Assembly: GCA_024234675.1 (NCBI GenBank)
Contig: JACKNU010000008.1
Span: 1 to 64,000 of the forward strand
Reading direction: 5' to 3'
DNA from: Pseudomonadales bacterium
GTDB lineage: Bacteria > Pseudomonadota > Gammaproteobacteria > Pseudomonadales > Halieaceae
Length of the DNA: 64,000 nt
Shown: positions 1 to 7,729 of the stretch, one piece after another
How positions within the stretch are numbered: the stretch's first letter is position 1
Layout: every line of letters begins with the position of its first letter
Position numbers and translations under genes: made by a program
The notes under the pieces: model-generated
Told to the model about the DNA's origin: nothing
Database searches by the model: none
The model's input: only the letters and a program-made list of their open reading frames with translations

Positions 1-2
1 AC

Positions 3-968
3 GTAGAGAAAGCGGCCATCGAGTACCTCGAGCAGGCTGCCAAGTCAGACAAGCCCTTCTTCATTAATGTCAACTTCATGAAGAACCACCAGCCCAACAT
101 GCCGGCGCCAGAGTTCAAGCACAAGTCGCTTTCCAAGAGCAAGTACGCGGACGCGGTGGTCGAACTGGACACGCGGATCGGCCGGGTGATGGACAAGTTG
201 CGCTCCCTGGGCCTCGACAAGAATACCCTGGTGTTTTACACCACAGACAATGGCGCCTGGCAGGATGTCTATCCCGATGCCGGCTACACGCCGTTCCGCG
301 GTACCAAGGGCACCGTGCGCGAAGGCGGTAATCGGGTTCCTGCTATTGCCTGGATGCCGGAAAAGATCAAGGCCCGCACGCGCAGCCACGACATTGTTGG
401 CGGGCTCGACCTGATGGCGACCTTTGCCTCCCTGGCTGGCATTGACCTACCGACCAAGGACCGCGACGGCAAACCTATTATCTTCGACAGCTACGACATG
501 TCTCCGGTGCTGTTCGGAACCGGAAAATCCGAGCGCAATGAATGGTTCTACTACACCGAGAACGAGCTCACCCCCGGCGCCGCCCGTGTCGGCAACTACA
601 AGGCGGTATTCAACCTGCGCGGTGACGACGGCGCCCAGACCGGTGGCCTGGCGGTGGATTCCAATCTCGGCTGGAAGGGGCCCGAGAAATACGTGGCCAC
701 GGTGCCACAGATCTTCGACCTGTGGGCGGACCCCCAGGAGCGCTACGACATCTTCATGAACAATTACACGGAGCGGACCTGGACCCTGGTAACCATCAAC
801 GAGGCGGTCAAGAAGAAGGTGGAGACCTATATCAAGTACCCGCCGCGCAAACTGCAGAGCGAGGTCTATACCGGCCCGATTACCCTCTCCGAGTACCAGC
901 GCTTCAAGTACATCCGCGAGATGCTGGCGAAAGACGGCATCAGCCTGCCGCTGCCAACGGGCAACTGA
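3..968 (+). CDS. Sulfatase (arylsulfatase family), C-terminal part, cut by window start
   Basis: The reading frame is open from the first bases of the window and ends at TGA 966-968, so this is the 3' part of a larger gene. The visible protein has the C-terminal half of the alkaline-phosphatase/sulfatase fold: a stretch reading LVFYTTDNGAW followed by an FRGTKGTVREGG segment, where the conserved Lys and Glu-Gly-Gly help bind the sulfate ester, and a late domain ending in LPLPTGN. Sulfatases hydrolyse sulfate esters with a formylglycine; that catalytic Cys/Ser motif lies upstream of the window, so its type and substrate cannot be read. A strong terminator follows at 1014-1050, so the next gene is a separate transcript. 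Confidence 0.9.
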   Translation, partial: VEKAAIEYLEQAAKSDKPFFINVNFMKNHQPNMPAPEFKHKSLSKSKYADAVVELDTRIGRVMDKLRSLGLDKNTLVFYTTDNGAWQDVYPDAGYTPFRGTKGTVREGGNRVPAIAWMPEKIKARTRSHDIVGGLDLMATFASLAGIDLPTKDRDGKPIIFDSYDMSPVLFGTGKSERNEWFYYTENELTPGAARVGNYKAVFNLRGDDGAQTGGLAVDSNLGWKGPEKYVATVPQIFDLWADPQERYDIFMNNYTERTWTLVTINEAVKKKVETYIKYPPRKLQSEVYTGPITLSEYQRFKYIREMLAKDGISLPLPTGN

Positions 969-1013
969 GGCCAGACCCGGCGGGCGGCAAGCCCGCCGGC
1001 CATGCACAGCAGG

Positions 1014-1050
1014 CGGCCCGGCTCCCAGGAGACCGGGCCGTTTGTTTTTT
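1014..1050 (+). terminator. Rho-independent terminator after the sulfatase gene
   Basis: A perfect 8-bp stem (CGGCCCGG 1014-1021 with CCGGGCCG 1033-1040) and an 11-nt loop are followed by a T-rich run at 1041-1050. It lies 46 bp after the sulfatase stop codon on the same strand. Confidence 0.85.
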
Positions 1051-1088
1051 ATAGAATGGCTCCGAGTCTTCCCCGATGTGAGGTTTCC

Positions 1089-1883
1089 ATGAAAACACGC
1101 CCTACCCGCTCCGTCCTCGCCGCTGCCGCGCTGCTCCTGGCCACCAGTGCAGTCAGCGCCGCCCCGGACGACTCCGCCGCCCAGGCCAACAACCCCCTGG
1201 CCAATATGACGGCCTTCAATATCCAGGACTATTATATCGGCGACCTGACCGAGAGCAGCAAGGACGCCAACCAGGGCTGGCTGCGCTTCGCAAAGCCGTT
1301 TTCGGTGTCCGATACGAAATGGCTGATGCGCGCCTCGCTGCCGATCAACAGCTTCCCCACCGGCTCCAACGGTAATACCGAGACCGGTATCGGCGATTTC
1401 AACGTCTTTGCCGCCTACCTGCTGGACACCGGCAACCCGGCGGTGAGTTTCGGCTTCGGCCCGCAGCTGACCGCGCCCACCGCCAGCAAGGACGAACTGG
1501 GCAGCGAAAAATGGTCCGCCGGTTTCGCCAACGTCCTGTTCAACGCCGAGTCCGCCGTATTCCAGTACGGCTACCTGCTGACCTGGCAACACAGCTTTGC
1601 CGGCGAAGGCGACCGGGCGGATGTCAATACGGGTGCGTTCCAGCCCTTCCTGTTCTACCAGCTGGGAGGCGGCACCTATCTGCGCGCCGCGCCTATCTGG
1701 GCCTACAACTTCGAGAACGACGACTACAGCGTTCCGCTGGGACTGGGCATCGGCCAGGTGATCAAGAGCGACAAAACCGTCTACAACGTGTTTGTCGAAC
1801 CCCAGTACTCCGTCGCGGATGAAGGCGCGGGGCAACCGCAATGGCAGATCTTCCTCGGCTTCAATATGCAGTTTCTGCAATGA
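1089..1883 (+). CDS. Outer-membrane beta-barrel-like exported protein
   Basis: A protein of 264 residues. I start it at ATG 1089 because a clean signal peptide begins there (MKTRPTRSV, hydrophobic core, cleavage near SAVSA-AP); the frame is open further upstream but that part overlaps the terminator. After cleavage the protein has alternating aromatic/hydrophobic strands, many Gly-Phe-Gly turns and a C-terminal strand ending in Phe-Leu-Gln, typical of a small outer-membrane barrel or transporter-like protein. No specific family is certain. Its own promoter must lie in the short gap after the terminator. Confidence 0.65.
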   Translation: MKTRPTRSVLAAAALLLATSAVSAAPDDSAAQANNPLANMTAFNIQDYYIGDLTESSKDANQGWLRFAKPFSVSDTKWLMRASLPINSFPTGSNGNTETGIGDFNVFAAYLLDTGNPAVSFGFGPQLTAPTASKDELGSEKWSAGFANVLFNAESAVFQYGYLLTWQHSFAGEGDRADVNTGAFQPFLFYQLGGGTYLRAAPIWAYNFENDDYSVPLGLGIGQVIKSDKTVYNVFVEPQYSVADEGAGQPQWQIFLGFNMQFLQ

Positions 1884-1951
1884 ACCGCGCACGACATCAA
1901 GGGGGGCCTCATGCGCTGACAGGGTCGGCGGTTCGCGCGGCGGCCCCAACG

Positions 1952-1986
1952 AAAAAAACCGGCCCCTTTGCAGGAACCGGTTTTAA
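1952..1986 (-). terminator. Hairpin terminator for tRNA-Ala, likely bidirectional
   Basis: An A-run and AAAACCGG at 1955-1962 pair with CCGGTTTT at 1977-1984 around a short loop. Read on the minus strand it ends in a U-run just 3 nt past the tRNA-Ala CCA; read on the plus strand it also has a T-run and lies 70 bp after the 1089-1883 gene, so it may serve both. Confidence 0.75.
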
Positions 1987-1988
1987 TG

Positions 1989-2064
1989 TGGTGGAGCTAT
2001 GCGGGATCGAACCGCAGACCTCAACACTGCCAGTGTTGCGCTCTCCCAGCTGAGCTATAGCCCC
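1989..2064 (-). tRNA. tRNA-Ala (anticodon GGC)
   Basis: The reverse complement folds as a complete 76-nt cloverleaf: acceptor GGGGCTA pairing with TAGCTCC, D arm with AGCTGGGA loop, anticodon stem CAACA/TGTTG around loop CTGGCAG (anticodon GGC, reads GCC), T arm with TTCGATC, and encoded CCA. The G3:U70 wobble pair, the main identity mark for alanyl-tRNA synthetase, is present. Confidence 0.97.
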
Positions 2065-2078
2065 GTAAACGGTTGTAA

Positions 2079-2121
2079 GTTATTGATCTTTCTGGACTTT
2101 TTGACAAAAGAGATCAATAAC
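2079..2121 (-). other. Perfect 11-bp inverted repeat in the tRNA-Ala leader
   Basis: GTTATTGATCT (2079-2089) and AGATCAATAAC (2111-2121) are exact reverse complements around a 21-nt loop. They sit between the predicted start of transcription and the mature 5' end of tRNA-Ala, so the precursor RNA would fold a hairpin just before the tRNA, perhaps for leader processing. Its role is inferred only from its position. Confidence 0.5.
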
Positions 2122-2130
2122 GAGACCGGC

Positions 2131-2159
2131 ATTTTAGTGACCGCAGCGGCGCCTGTCAA
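2131..2159 (-). promoter_or_regulatory. Sigma-70 promoter of tRNA-Ala
   Basis: On the minus strand TTGACA (2159-2154), a 17-bp spacer and TAAAAT (2136-2131) form a near-consensus promoter. It fires toward tRNA-Ala with a leader of about 60 nt. The left target duplication of the insertion sequence starts one base upstream of the -35 box. Confidence 0.8.
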
Positions 2160-2176
2160 CTGCTGCGAACATCCCG
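2160..2176. repeat. Left 17-bp target-site duplication
   Basis: CTGCTGCGAACATCCCG is repeated exactly at 3531-3547 on the other side of the insertion sequence. The two copies are identical, which points to a single and fairly recent insertion. Confidence 0.9.
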
Positions 2177-3530
2177 TGTAGGTAGCTAATAATCTGTCCG
2201 GTTCTGTAGCAAGTATTCTGTCCGGTTTCACTAAGTCCTTGATTGGAGGCAACAAGTGGGCCGGACAGCATGGTTACAGGAGACCAGACTCATGAGATTT
2301 GAAGAGGCCTATGATGGTTGGCAGGACAGACGATTGACCCAGGAGCAGGCAGCTCAGCTGCTGGGCGTGTGTGAGCGCACCTTCCGGCGCTATATCGACC
2401 GCTACGAGGAGGCCGGTATGGAGGGCTTGATGGACAAGCGGATCAGCGAAGTGTCCAGCCGCAGGGCACCGGTCGACGAGGTGCTGCGGCTGGAGGCCCT
2501 GTACAAGGAGCGGTATGACGGCTGGAGCGTCAAACACTTCTTCGAGCGCTACCAGGACGAGCACAAGGGCCAGCGGTCGTATACCTGGGTCAAATCCCGC
2601 CTGCAGGCGTCCGCACTGGCCCCCAGGGGCAAACGGCGCGGTACGCAGCGGCGCCGACGTCCCAGGGCACCACTGCCGGGCATGATGATTCACCAGGACG
2701 GCTCGACCCACGAGTGGGTGCCGGGTCAGGTCTGGGATCTGATCGTCACCATGGATGACGCCAACAGCGAGATCTACTCGGCGTTCTTCGTGGAGGAGGA
2801 AGGGACACTATCAAGCTTTCAAGGGGTCAGGGAGACCCTGCTCCAAAAGGGCCTGTTCAGCAGTTTCTACAGTGACCGGGGCAGCCATTACTGGGTGACC
2901 ACCGAGGCCGGTGACAAGGTGGACAAGCGCCGCCTGACCCAGTTCGGCCGCGCCATGAACCAGTTGGGCATCCAGATGATAGCGGCCTACTCCCCGGAGG
3001 CCCGGGGCCGCTCGGAGCGCTTCTTCCGAACCCTGCAGGACCGGCTGCCCAAGGAACTGGCCTTGGCCAACGTCACCACCATGGAGGCCGCCAACGCGTT
3101 CCTGCGCCGCACCTACCTCAAGCGCTTCAACCGCCGGTTCATGGTAACGCCTACGGAGCCAGGTAGCGCCTTCGTCCCGCTGCTGGGGGTCGATATCGAC
3201 AACATCCTGTGCAGACAGGTGGAGCGCCAGGTGAGCAAGGACAGCTGTGTCAGCTACCAGGGGATGACGCTTGAGCTGCCTCAGGGGCCGCAGTTCAGGC
3301 ATTTCGCCAGAAAGACGGTAAAGGTGCACGAGTACCCGAACGGGAACCTGGCGCTATTCCATGGTCCAAGGCACCTTGCCAGCTACACCGCCGATGGCAG
3401 ACTAAAAGGGCAAACCAAAAAAGCAGCAGCGTAACCCGCTTCGCGGCTGCTCCGGGGTGAGAATCCCGGTTCAACAAAAGCGGACAATTCATTTGCTATA
3501 AAAACCGGACAGTTCTACTTGCTAACAACA
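2177..3530 (+). mobile_element. Complete insertion sequence, ISNCY/IS1202-like, 1354 bp
   Basis: The element starts TGTAGGTAGC and ends GCTAACAACA, so its ends are imperfect inverted repeats beginning TGT and ending ACA, and it is flanked by an exact 17-bp duplication. Each end also carries two copies of a CTGTCCGGTT-type site spaced 24 bp apart: 2194 and 2218 on the left, and their reverse complements near 3479 and 3503 on the right. These are good candidates for transposase binding sites. It holds one intact transposase gene and no passengers. It landed between the TauD-like gene and the tRNA-Ala promoter without breaking either. Confidence 0.9.
2292..3434 (+). CDS. DDE transposase of the ISNCY/IS1202-like element
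   Basis: A protein of 380 residues from ATG 2292, the start matched by relatives (MRFEEAY) and preceded by AGGAGA. An in-frame GTG at 2256 with GGAGG 6 nt upstream is a real alternative that would add 12 residues. The N-terminus has a helix-turn-helix (RLTQEQAAQLLGVCERTFRRY). The integrase-like core shows the catalytic triad in context: Asp near 136 (HQDGSTHEW), Asp near 195 (YSDRGSHYW) and Glu near 242 (GRSERFFR). The frame is intact, so the element may be active. The family assignment comes from memory of ISNCY members with the same motifs. Confidence 0.92.
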   Translation: MRFEEAYDGWQDRRLTQEQAAQLLGVCERTFRRYIDRYEEAGMEGLMDKRISEVSSRRAPVDEVLRLEALYKERYDGWSVKHFFERYQDEHKGQRSYTWVKSRLQASALAPRGKRRGTQRRRRPRAPLPGMMIHQDGSTHEWVPGQVWDLIVTMDDANSEIYSAFFVEEEGTLSSFQGVRETLLQKGLFSSFYSDRGSHYWVTTEAGDKVDKRRLTQFGRAMNQLGIQMIAAYSPEARGRSERFFRTLQDRLPKELALANVTTMEAANAFLRRTYLKRFNRRFMVTPTEPGSAFVPLLGVDIDNILCRQVERQVSKDSCVSYQGMTLELPQGPQFRHFARKTVKVHEYPNGNLALFHGPRHLASYTADGRLKGQTKKAAA

Positions 3531-3547
3531 CTGCTGCGAACATCCCG
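3531..3547. repeat. Right 17-bp target-site duplication
   Basis: This is an exact copy of 2160-2176. Removing the element and one copy would rejoin the region upstream of the tRNA-Ala promoter to the 3' side of the TauD-like gene. Confidence 0.9.
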
Positions 3548-3568
3548 GCCATCACCCCATTGACGGGA

Positions 3569-4573
3569 CTAGAGCGACAGCCACAGGCGCAGCAGGTGGC
3601 GGCGCTCCGCCGGGTCGTCGTGGTCTTCGTAATCGGTGCGCGCGTGCAGGATGCTGTGGTTGGACAACAGCTGGATATCACCCGGCTGCAAATCCATGTC
3701 CAGGTAGATGCCGGGCTCCAGGGCGATGGCCTCGTAGCAGTCCAGCAGCGCCTGCAGCTGCGAATCCAGGGCCGGAACATCCGCATGGCGCACCACGGAG
3801 CGAAAATAGTCGGCGTGGTAAAAGGTCCGCAGTTTGCCCCCGGCGTAGCAGCAGGGCTGGACCGGCAGGGTACTGCCAGGGGAATTTACCTCGCGATCCC
3901 GGATATCCAGCAGCACGGGCTCGAACAGGCGCGCGGCCAGTTCCGGCTCGCGCCGCAACAACTCGTTGAAGATCGTGACTGAACTGACGATACGGCTCTG
4001 GCCGCCCCGCCTGGCCTTCTTCAGGCACAACAGTCCGACGACATCCGCGGCGTCACAGTGATAGTCGATATGGGCCGCGGTCTTGTACAGGCGCGCCGCG
4101 GCATCCTGCTGCGCCGCGCCCGTGTCGATCACATGTCCCAGCAGGTCGCCGTCGGGGTTCTGTTCACCGGGCGTGCCGCAGTGCAGGCCGAAGCACCAGA
4201 AGAATATTTCCGCCTCCCCCTGGCTCCAGCGCTCCACCGGTATACCGCGCACGACCTGGAAGCCCAGGCCGTCGGCCAGTTGCCGACGCCATTGCGCCAC
4301 GCGATCCGCGAGCAGGGGCAGCGGGAAATGCGCCGCGGTGAGTTCGCGGGTGGCGAGGCCGGTGGCGCGTGCGCGGGCGACGGCCGCCAGCAGTTCCTCC
4401 TGCTCCGCTGCGGAAAGGTAATAAGCCATCTCCGCCAGCGGCGGCAGCTCATCGCCCCGCCAGGCGGCGGCGGACACGACCGGGCGGGTGGCCGTCATCT
4501 CGTGGGGCCGGTCGAAGTAGTGCATTGCCTGGTCAATGAACGACAGATAGGACGAGTTGGACATGGCTTGCAT
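3569..4573 (-). CDS. TauD/TfdA-family Fe(II)/2-oxoglutarate dioxygenase
   Basis: A protein of about 334 residues. The family uses Fe(II) and 2-oxoglutarate to hydroxylate small organic acids, often releasing sulfite, phenol or a similar leaving group. The iron site is visible as His-x-Asp in HCDAADVVGLLCL (about residue 172) with the distal His in NHSILHARTDYED (about 310) and a 2-oxoglutarate-binding Arg near the end (RRHLLRLWLSL). The start is uncertain: ATG 4573, ATG 4564 and TTG 4582 are all in frame and none has an ideal ribosome site. No neighbour reveals the substrate. Confidence 0.85.
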   Translation of the reverse strand: MQAMSNSSYLSFIDQAMHYFDRPHEMTATRPVVSAAAWRGDELPPLAEMAYYLSAAEQEELLAAVARARATGLATRELTAAHFPLPLLADRVAQWRRQLADGLGFQVVRGIPVERWSQGEAEIFFWCFGLHCGTPGEQNPDGDLLGHVIDTGAAQQDAAARLYKTAAHIDYHCDAADVVGLLCLKKARRGGQSRIVSSVTIFNELLRREPELAARLFEPVLLDIRDREVNSPGSTLPVQPCCYAGGKLRTFYHADYFRSVVRHADVPALDSQLQALLDCYEAIALEPGIYLDMDLQPGDIQLLSNHSILHARTDYEDHDDPAERRHLLRLWLSL

Positions 4574-4663
4574 AGCTCTCAATGATGCTCTTCGGGAAGC
4601 GCGGCCAGCCAGATTACTATGCTAGTCTGTGCGGGTAGAACCCGCTCACAAAGGAGTCGCGCC

Positions 4664-5035
4664 ATGCTGGGTAAATTCGTTCTCTGGTTCTCGGCCGCCA
4701 TGTTCAGCGCCTACGGGCTGGCCTGTCTGTTCTCGCCCGGGCTGCCCATGGGCTACGCCGGCCTGGGCGCGGTTTCCGGGGACGCCCTGCCCGAGATTGC
4801 TGCCATGTACGGCGGCCTGCAGACGGGCTTTGGCCTGTTCTGCCTGTTGGGGGCCCTGCAGGCAGCCTTCTACCGGCCGGCCCTGGTATTGCTGCTGCTG
4901 TGCATAGGCGGCCTGGCCCTGGCTCGCTGTTTCTGGGCGTTCAACGCCCCCGGCGAGGTCGGTGCCTACACCTACGCTGCCATGGCCTACGAGTATTTGA
5001 CCGCGATCCTGGCGGCGATTGCCCTGCGCCGCTGA
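4664..5035 (+). CDS. DUF4345-like small integral membrane protein
   Basis: A protein of 123 residues from ATG 4664, preceded by AAAGGAG at a good distance. It has four hydrophobic segments with short loops and an N-terminus MLGKFVLWFSAAMFSAYGL. The pattern (PGLPMGYAG, MYGGLQTGFG) resembles DUF4345 membrane proteins, whose function is unknown. It lies alone between a gene on the other strand and the convergent GST-fold gene. Confidence 0.65.
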   Translation: MLGKFVLWFSAAMFSAYGLACLFSPGLPMGYAGLGAVSGDALPEIAAMYGGLQTGFGLFCLLGALQAAFYRPALVLLLLCIGGLALARCFWAFNAPGEVGAYTYAAMAYEYLTAILAAIALRR

Positions 5036-5066
5036 TACCCCGGGGCCAGCCGCCGCGAGGGAGGCC

Positions 5067-5822
5067 TCAACCGGCATAGGTGTCGCGCAGGTACTGGAGG
5101 ATGTCGGCGGACTCGAACAGGCCGGTTTCGGTATTGGGGTCATACAAATAGGGGATGGAGACCCTGCCCTCCCTATCCTGCAGGACCCGGCGGTTTTCCA
5201 GCCTGCTGTCGGGCACCAGGTTCAAAGCCTTGCGCACCGGCGGCAGCACCCACTCCTGCAACTCGGTGCGGCCGCAGTTGCGCAGGATGTAGGGGATCTC
5301 CATCTCGCACAGTAGCTCCCGTACCGGGCGGGCGTAGGGACTGCTCTCGAAACTGTACAGTTCCAGCAGGTACTCGGGTTCGATGCCGGGACGGGCCTGC
5401 ATGCCCTGGGACAGGCGCGGGGCACTGGCCAGCATCGAGCCCAGGGTCTGCAACTTGCCGGCTCGCCACTTCAGGGGCAGCGGACGGCGGCCGTAGGTCT
5501 CGAACAGGTAGGCGACGATATCCAGCGACTCGTACATTTCAACGCCGGTGTTGGCATCCACCAGGAAGGGGAATTGCGCCCTGCCCCCCAGTTCCACGAC
5601 CTCGGGGCGGAAGCGCTCCCCGCCTTTCGGGCAGGGGCAGATCTCCGCATCCAGGTCCAGTTCCGTAAGGGCCTCGCGCACCAGGCGGCAATAGGGGCAG
5701 TTCTCGATATCGTACAGGCGCAGCATTTTTTTCGGCTTGAACTGTGCCGGCGAACTGGCGATGCCGCTGGTCGAGCGCAGCAGGGTCGATAACAGCGAAG
5801 TACCTATATTGCCTGCGGCCAT
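5067..5822 (-). CDS. Tandem thioredoxin-fold glutathione S-transferase-like protein
   Basis: A protein of 251 residues holding two GST N-terminal (thioredoxin-like) domains in a row and no obvious helical GST C-terminal domain. The first (about residues 33-115) starts MLRLYDIENCPYC with an intact CPYC redox motif; the second (about 150-250) starts LLELYSFESSPYA with Ser where the Cys would be. Both carry the cis-Pro region (QFPFLVD, SIPYLYD) and the ES(L/A)DI glutathione-binding turn. It starts 3 bp after gltX ends and has ACAGGAG before ATG 5822, so it is co-transcribed with gltX. Substrate unknown. Confidence 0.75.
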   Translation of the reverse strand: MAAGNIGTSLLSTLLRSTSGIASSPAQFKPKKMLRLYDIENCPYCRLVREALTELDLDAEICPCPKGGERFRPEVVELGGRAQFPFLVDANTGVEMYESLDIVAYLFETYGRRPLPLKWRAGKLQTLGSMLASAPRLSQGMQARPGIEPEYLLELYSFESSPYARPVRELLCEMEIPYILRNCGRTELQEWVLPPVRKALNLVPDSRLENRRVLQDREGRVSIPYLYDPNTETGLFESADILQYLRDTYAG

Positions 5823-5825
5823 AAG

Positions 5826-7316
5826 CTATGCTCCTGTGAGTTGCTGGTATTCTCTCTCCAGCCGTTTCGCTGCCTTCTTGGAAACCCCGCCCAGCACGTC
5901 CACGGCGTGGCGGATACGCGCCCTGCTCATATCAGGCCCCAGCAGCTCCATGGAGTCAACCACCGAGAACGAGGCGCTGGAACCGGCGATGGCCACGAAC
6001 AGCGGCGCCAGCAGATCCTTGACCTTCAGCTCCAGCTTGTCGGCCAGCTCCTTTAGGTCGTTCCAGATGGTGTCGCGACTCCAGTGGCGCAGGGCCTCCA
6101 TGCGCCACAGGGCGAGCTGCAGCATCCTGACGATCTCCTCGCGCTCGGCCTTGATGCCGGCGAAACTCGCCTCGCTCAGGGGCAGCGTGCCCGACACCAG
6201 GAAACCGGCCAGGGGAGCCAAGTCGCTCAGGATCTCCATGCGCTTCTGGACGTGGGGCAGCACCTTCATCAGGTTGGCCTCGTTGTAGGCCCAGTCCACC
6301 AGGCGTTGTGCCAGCTGCGCTTCGTCCAGGTCCTCGCGAATCCAGGTGCCGTTCAGCCAGCGCAGTTTCTCCACGTCGAAGATGGGTCCGCCCAGCGACA
6401 CCCGCTGGATATCGAAGTTTTCGATCATCTGCGCCAGCGAGAACTTCTCGCTCTCGTCGGGCATGGACCAGCCCATGCGCCCCAGGTAATTCAGCAGCGC
6501 CTCGGGCAAAAAACCCATGCGCTGGTAGTACAGGATGCTGGTGGGGTTCTTGCGCTTGCTCAGTTTGGACTTGTCCGGGTTGCGCAGCAGCGGCAGGTGG
6601 CACAGCACCGGCATGTCCCAGCCGAAGTACTCGTACAGCAACTTGTGCTTGGGCGCCGAATTAATCCACTCCTCGCCGCGCAGCACATGGGTGATGCCCA
6701 TCAGGTGATCGTCGACCACATTGGCCAGGTGATAGGTGGGCATGCCATCGGACTTGAGCAGGATCTGGGCATCCACCATGCTCCAGTCCAGCTCGATGGT
6801 ACCGCGCAGCATGTCCTCCACGGCACAGGCGCCCTCCTCTTCCGGCACCACCATGCGGATCACGTGGGGCTCGCCGGCGGCGCGGCGCTGTGCCACTTCA
6901 TCTTCCGGCAGTCGCAGGTCCGAGGGCTTGAGCGCGGTGCTGCTGCCGGCGGTGCGGCGGGCCTCGCGCAGTTCATCCAGCTCCTGCGGGGTGCGATAGC
7001 AGACAAAGGCCTTGCCCGCCTCCACCAGCTGGCGGGCGTACTGGCCGTACAACTCCATGCGTTCGCTCTGGCGGTAGGGGCCGTTGGGGCCGCCCACATC
7101 CGGACCTTCGTCCCACTCCAGGCCCAGCCAGCGCAGCGAGTCCAGGATGGCCTGCTCGGAATCGGCGGTGCTGCGCTGCTGATCGGTATCCTCGATGCGC
7201 AGCAGGAACTGGCCCCCGTGGGCGCGGGCAAAACACAGGTTGAACAGGGCGATATAGGCGGTGCCGACATGGGGGTCGCCGGTGGGGGACGGCGCGATAC
7301 GGGTGCGGACAGTCAT
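5826..7316 (-). CDS. gltX: Glutamate--tRNA ligase
   Basis: A protein of 496 residues, the normal length for bacterial GluRS, which charges tRNA-Glu in the cytoplasm. The class-I signature is present: APSPTGDPHVGTAY (the HIGH-equivalent) at the N-terminus and KLSKRKNP (KMSKS-equivalent) near residue 245. Also visible are the RIEDTDQQRS and LHRGEEW-like (HVLRGEEWINSAPKH) active-site stretches. A promoter is seen at 7349-7378, and the tandem GST gene follows almost without a gap. Confidence 0.97.
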   Translation of the reverse strand: MTVRTRIAPSPTGDPHVGTAYIALFNLCFARAHGGQFLLRIEDTDQQRSTADSEQAILDSLRWLGLEWDEGPDVGGPNGPYRQSERMELYGQYARQLVEAGKAFVCYRTPQELDELREARRTAGSSTALKPSDLRLPEDEVAQRRAAGEPHVIRMVVPEEEGACAVEDMLRGTIELDWSMVDAQILLKSDGMPTYHLANVVDDHLMGITHVLRGEEWINSAPKHKLLYEYFGWDMPVLCHLPLLRNPDKSKLSKRKNPTSILYYQRMGFLPEALLNYLGRMGWSMPDESEKFSLAQMIENFDIQRVSLGGPIFDVEKLRWLNGTWIREDLDEAQLAQRLVDWAYNEANLMKVLPHVQKRMEILSDLAPLAGFLVSGTLPLSEASFAGIKAEREEIVRMLQLALWRMEALRHWSRDTIWNDLKELADKLELKVKDLLAPLFVAIAGSSASFSVVDSMELLGPDMSRARIRHAVDVLGGVSKKAAKRLEREYQQLTGA

Positions 7317-7348
7317 GGCGTTAAGCTACCTTGCGGGCAAAAGCGGGG

Positions 7349-7378
7349 ATTATACGGGCTGGACCCGGTAAAGCCCAA
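7349..7378 (-). promoter_or_regulatory. Likely promoter of gltX
   Basis: A perfect TATAAT lies on the minus strand at 7354-7349 with TTGGGC at 7378-7373, 18 bp further upstream. It is 33 bp before the gltX start codon. Confidence 0.55.
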
Positions 7379-7408
7379 GGCACCACCGGCCGGGTGGCAT
7401 GGGGCAGC

Positions 7409-7720
7409 TCAGGCGGGCGGCACGACCTCCCACTCGGGGGCCTCGAACTCGCCCACCAGTTGGATATCCACGAAATCCGCCTGACTGGCGATAATATCCC
7501 TTACCTCCCCGGGCTGGGCCGCCTCCATCTCGTCGCGCACCGCCTTGGACTCCCAGGTGGCAATGGCCAACAACACATCGGGGTGGCCGATCTTGCGGTG
7601 CAGGCGGGTGCCCATGGCCCCGGGTGAGCGCTGGATGATCTCGCTGGCGCGAACCCAGGCGTCGGCGTACTGCTCCGCCCGGTAGCCGGGCTTCAGGTGT
7701 ACCTCAAAAATAAAATGCAT
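7409..7720 (-). CDS. Antibiotic-biosynthesis-monooxygenase (ABM) fold protein
   Basis: A protein of 103 residues with the dimeric ferredoxin-like ABM pattern: a first strand MHFIFEVHLKPGY, a helix region, and a central ATWESKAVRDEM stretch. Members act as small cofactor-free monooxygenases, haem-degrading enzymes or simple binding proteins; nothing here decides between them. A good ribosome site (GAGGAG) precedes ATG 7720. It starts 9 bp after the pseudouridine synthase gene ends and is probably in the same operon. Confidence 0.7.
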   Translation of the reverse strand: MHFIFEVHLKPGYRAEQYADAWVRASEIIQRSPGAMGTRLHRKIGHPDVLLAIATWESKAVRDEMEAAQPGEVRDIIASQADFVDIQLVGEFEAPEWEVVPPA

Positions 7721-7729
7721 AGTGGCTCC

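Noticed and set aside
447..1949. 500-codon minus-strand frame across the sulfatase and barrel genes
   Set aside because: It spans a strong plus-strand terminator and two real genes, with no recognisable motif.
1952..2180. Possibility that the insertion sequence breaks tRNA-Ala
   Set aside because: The tRNA and its -35/-10 boxes are intact; insertion is one base upstream of the -35 box.
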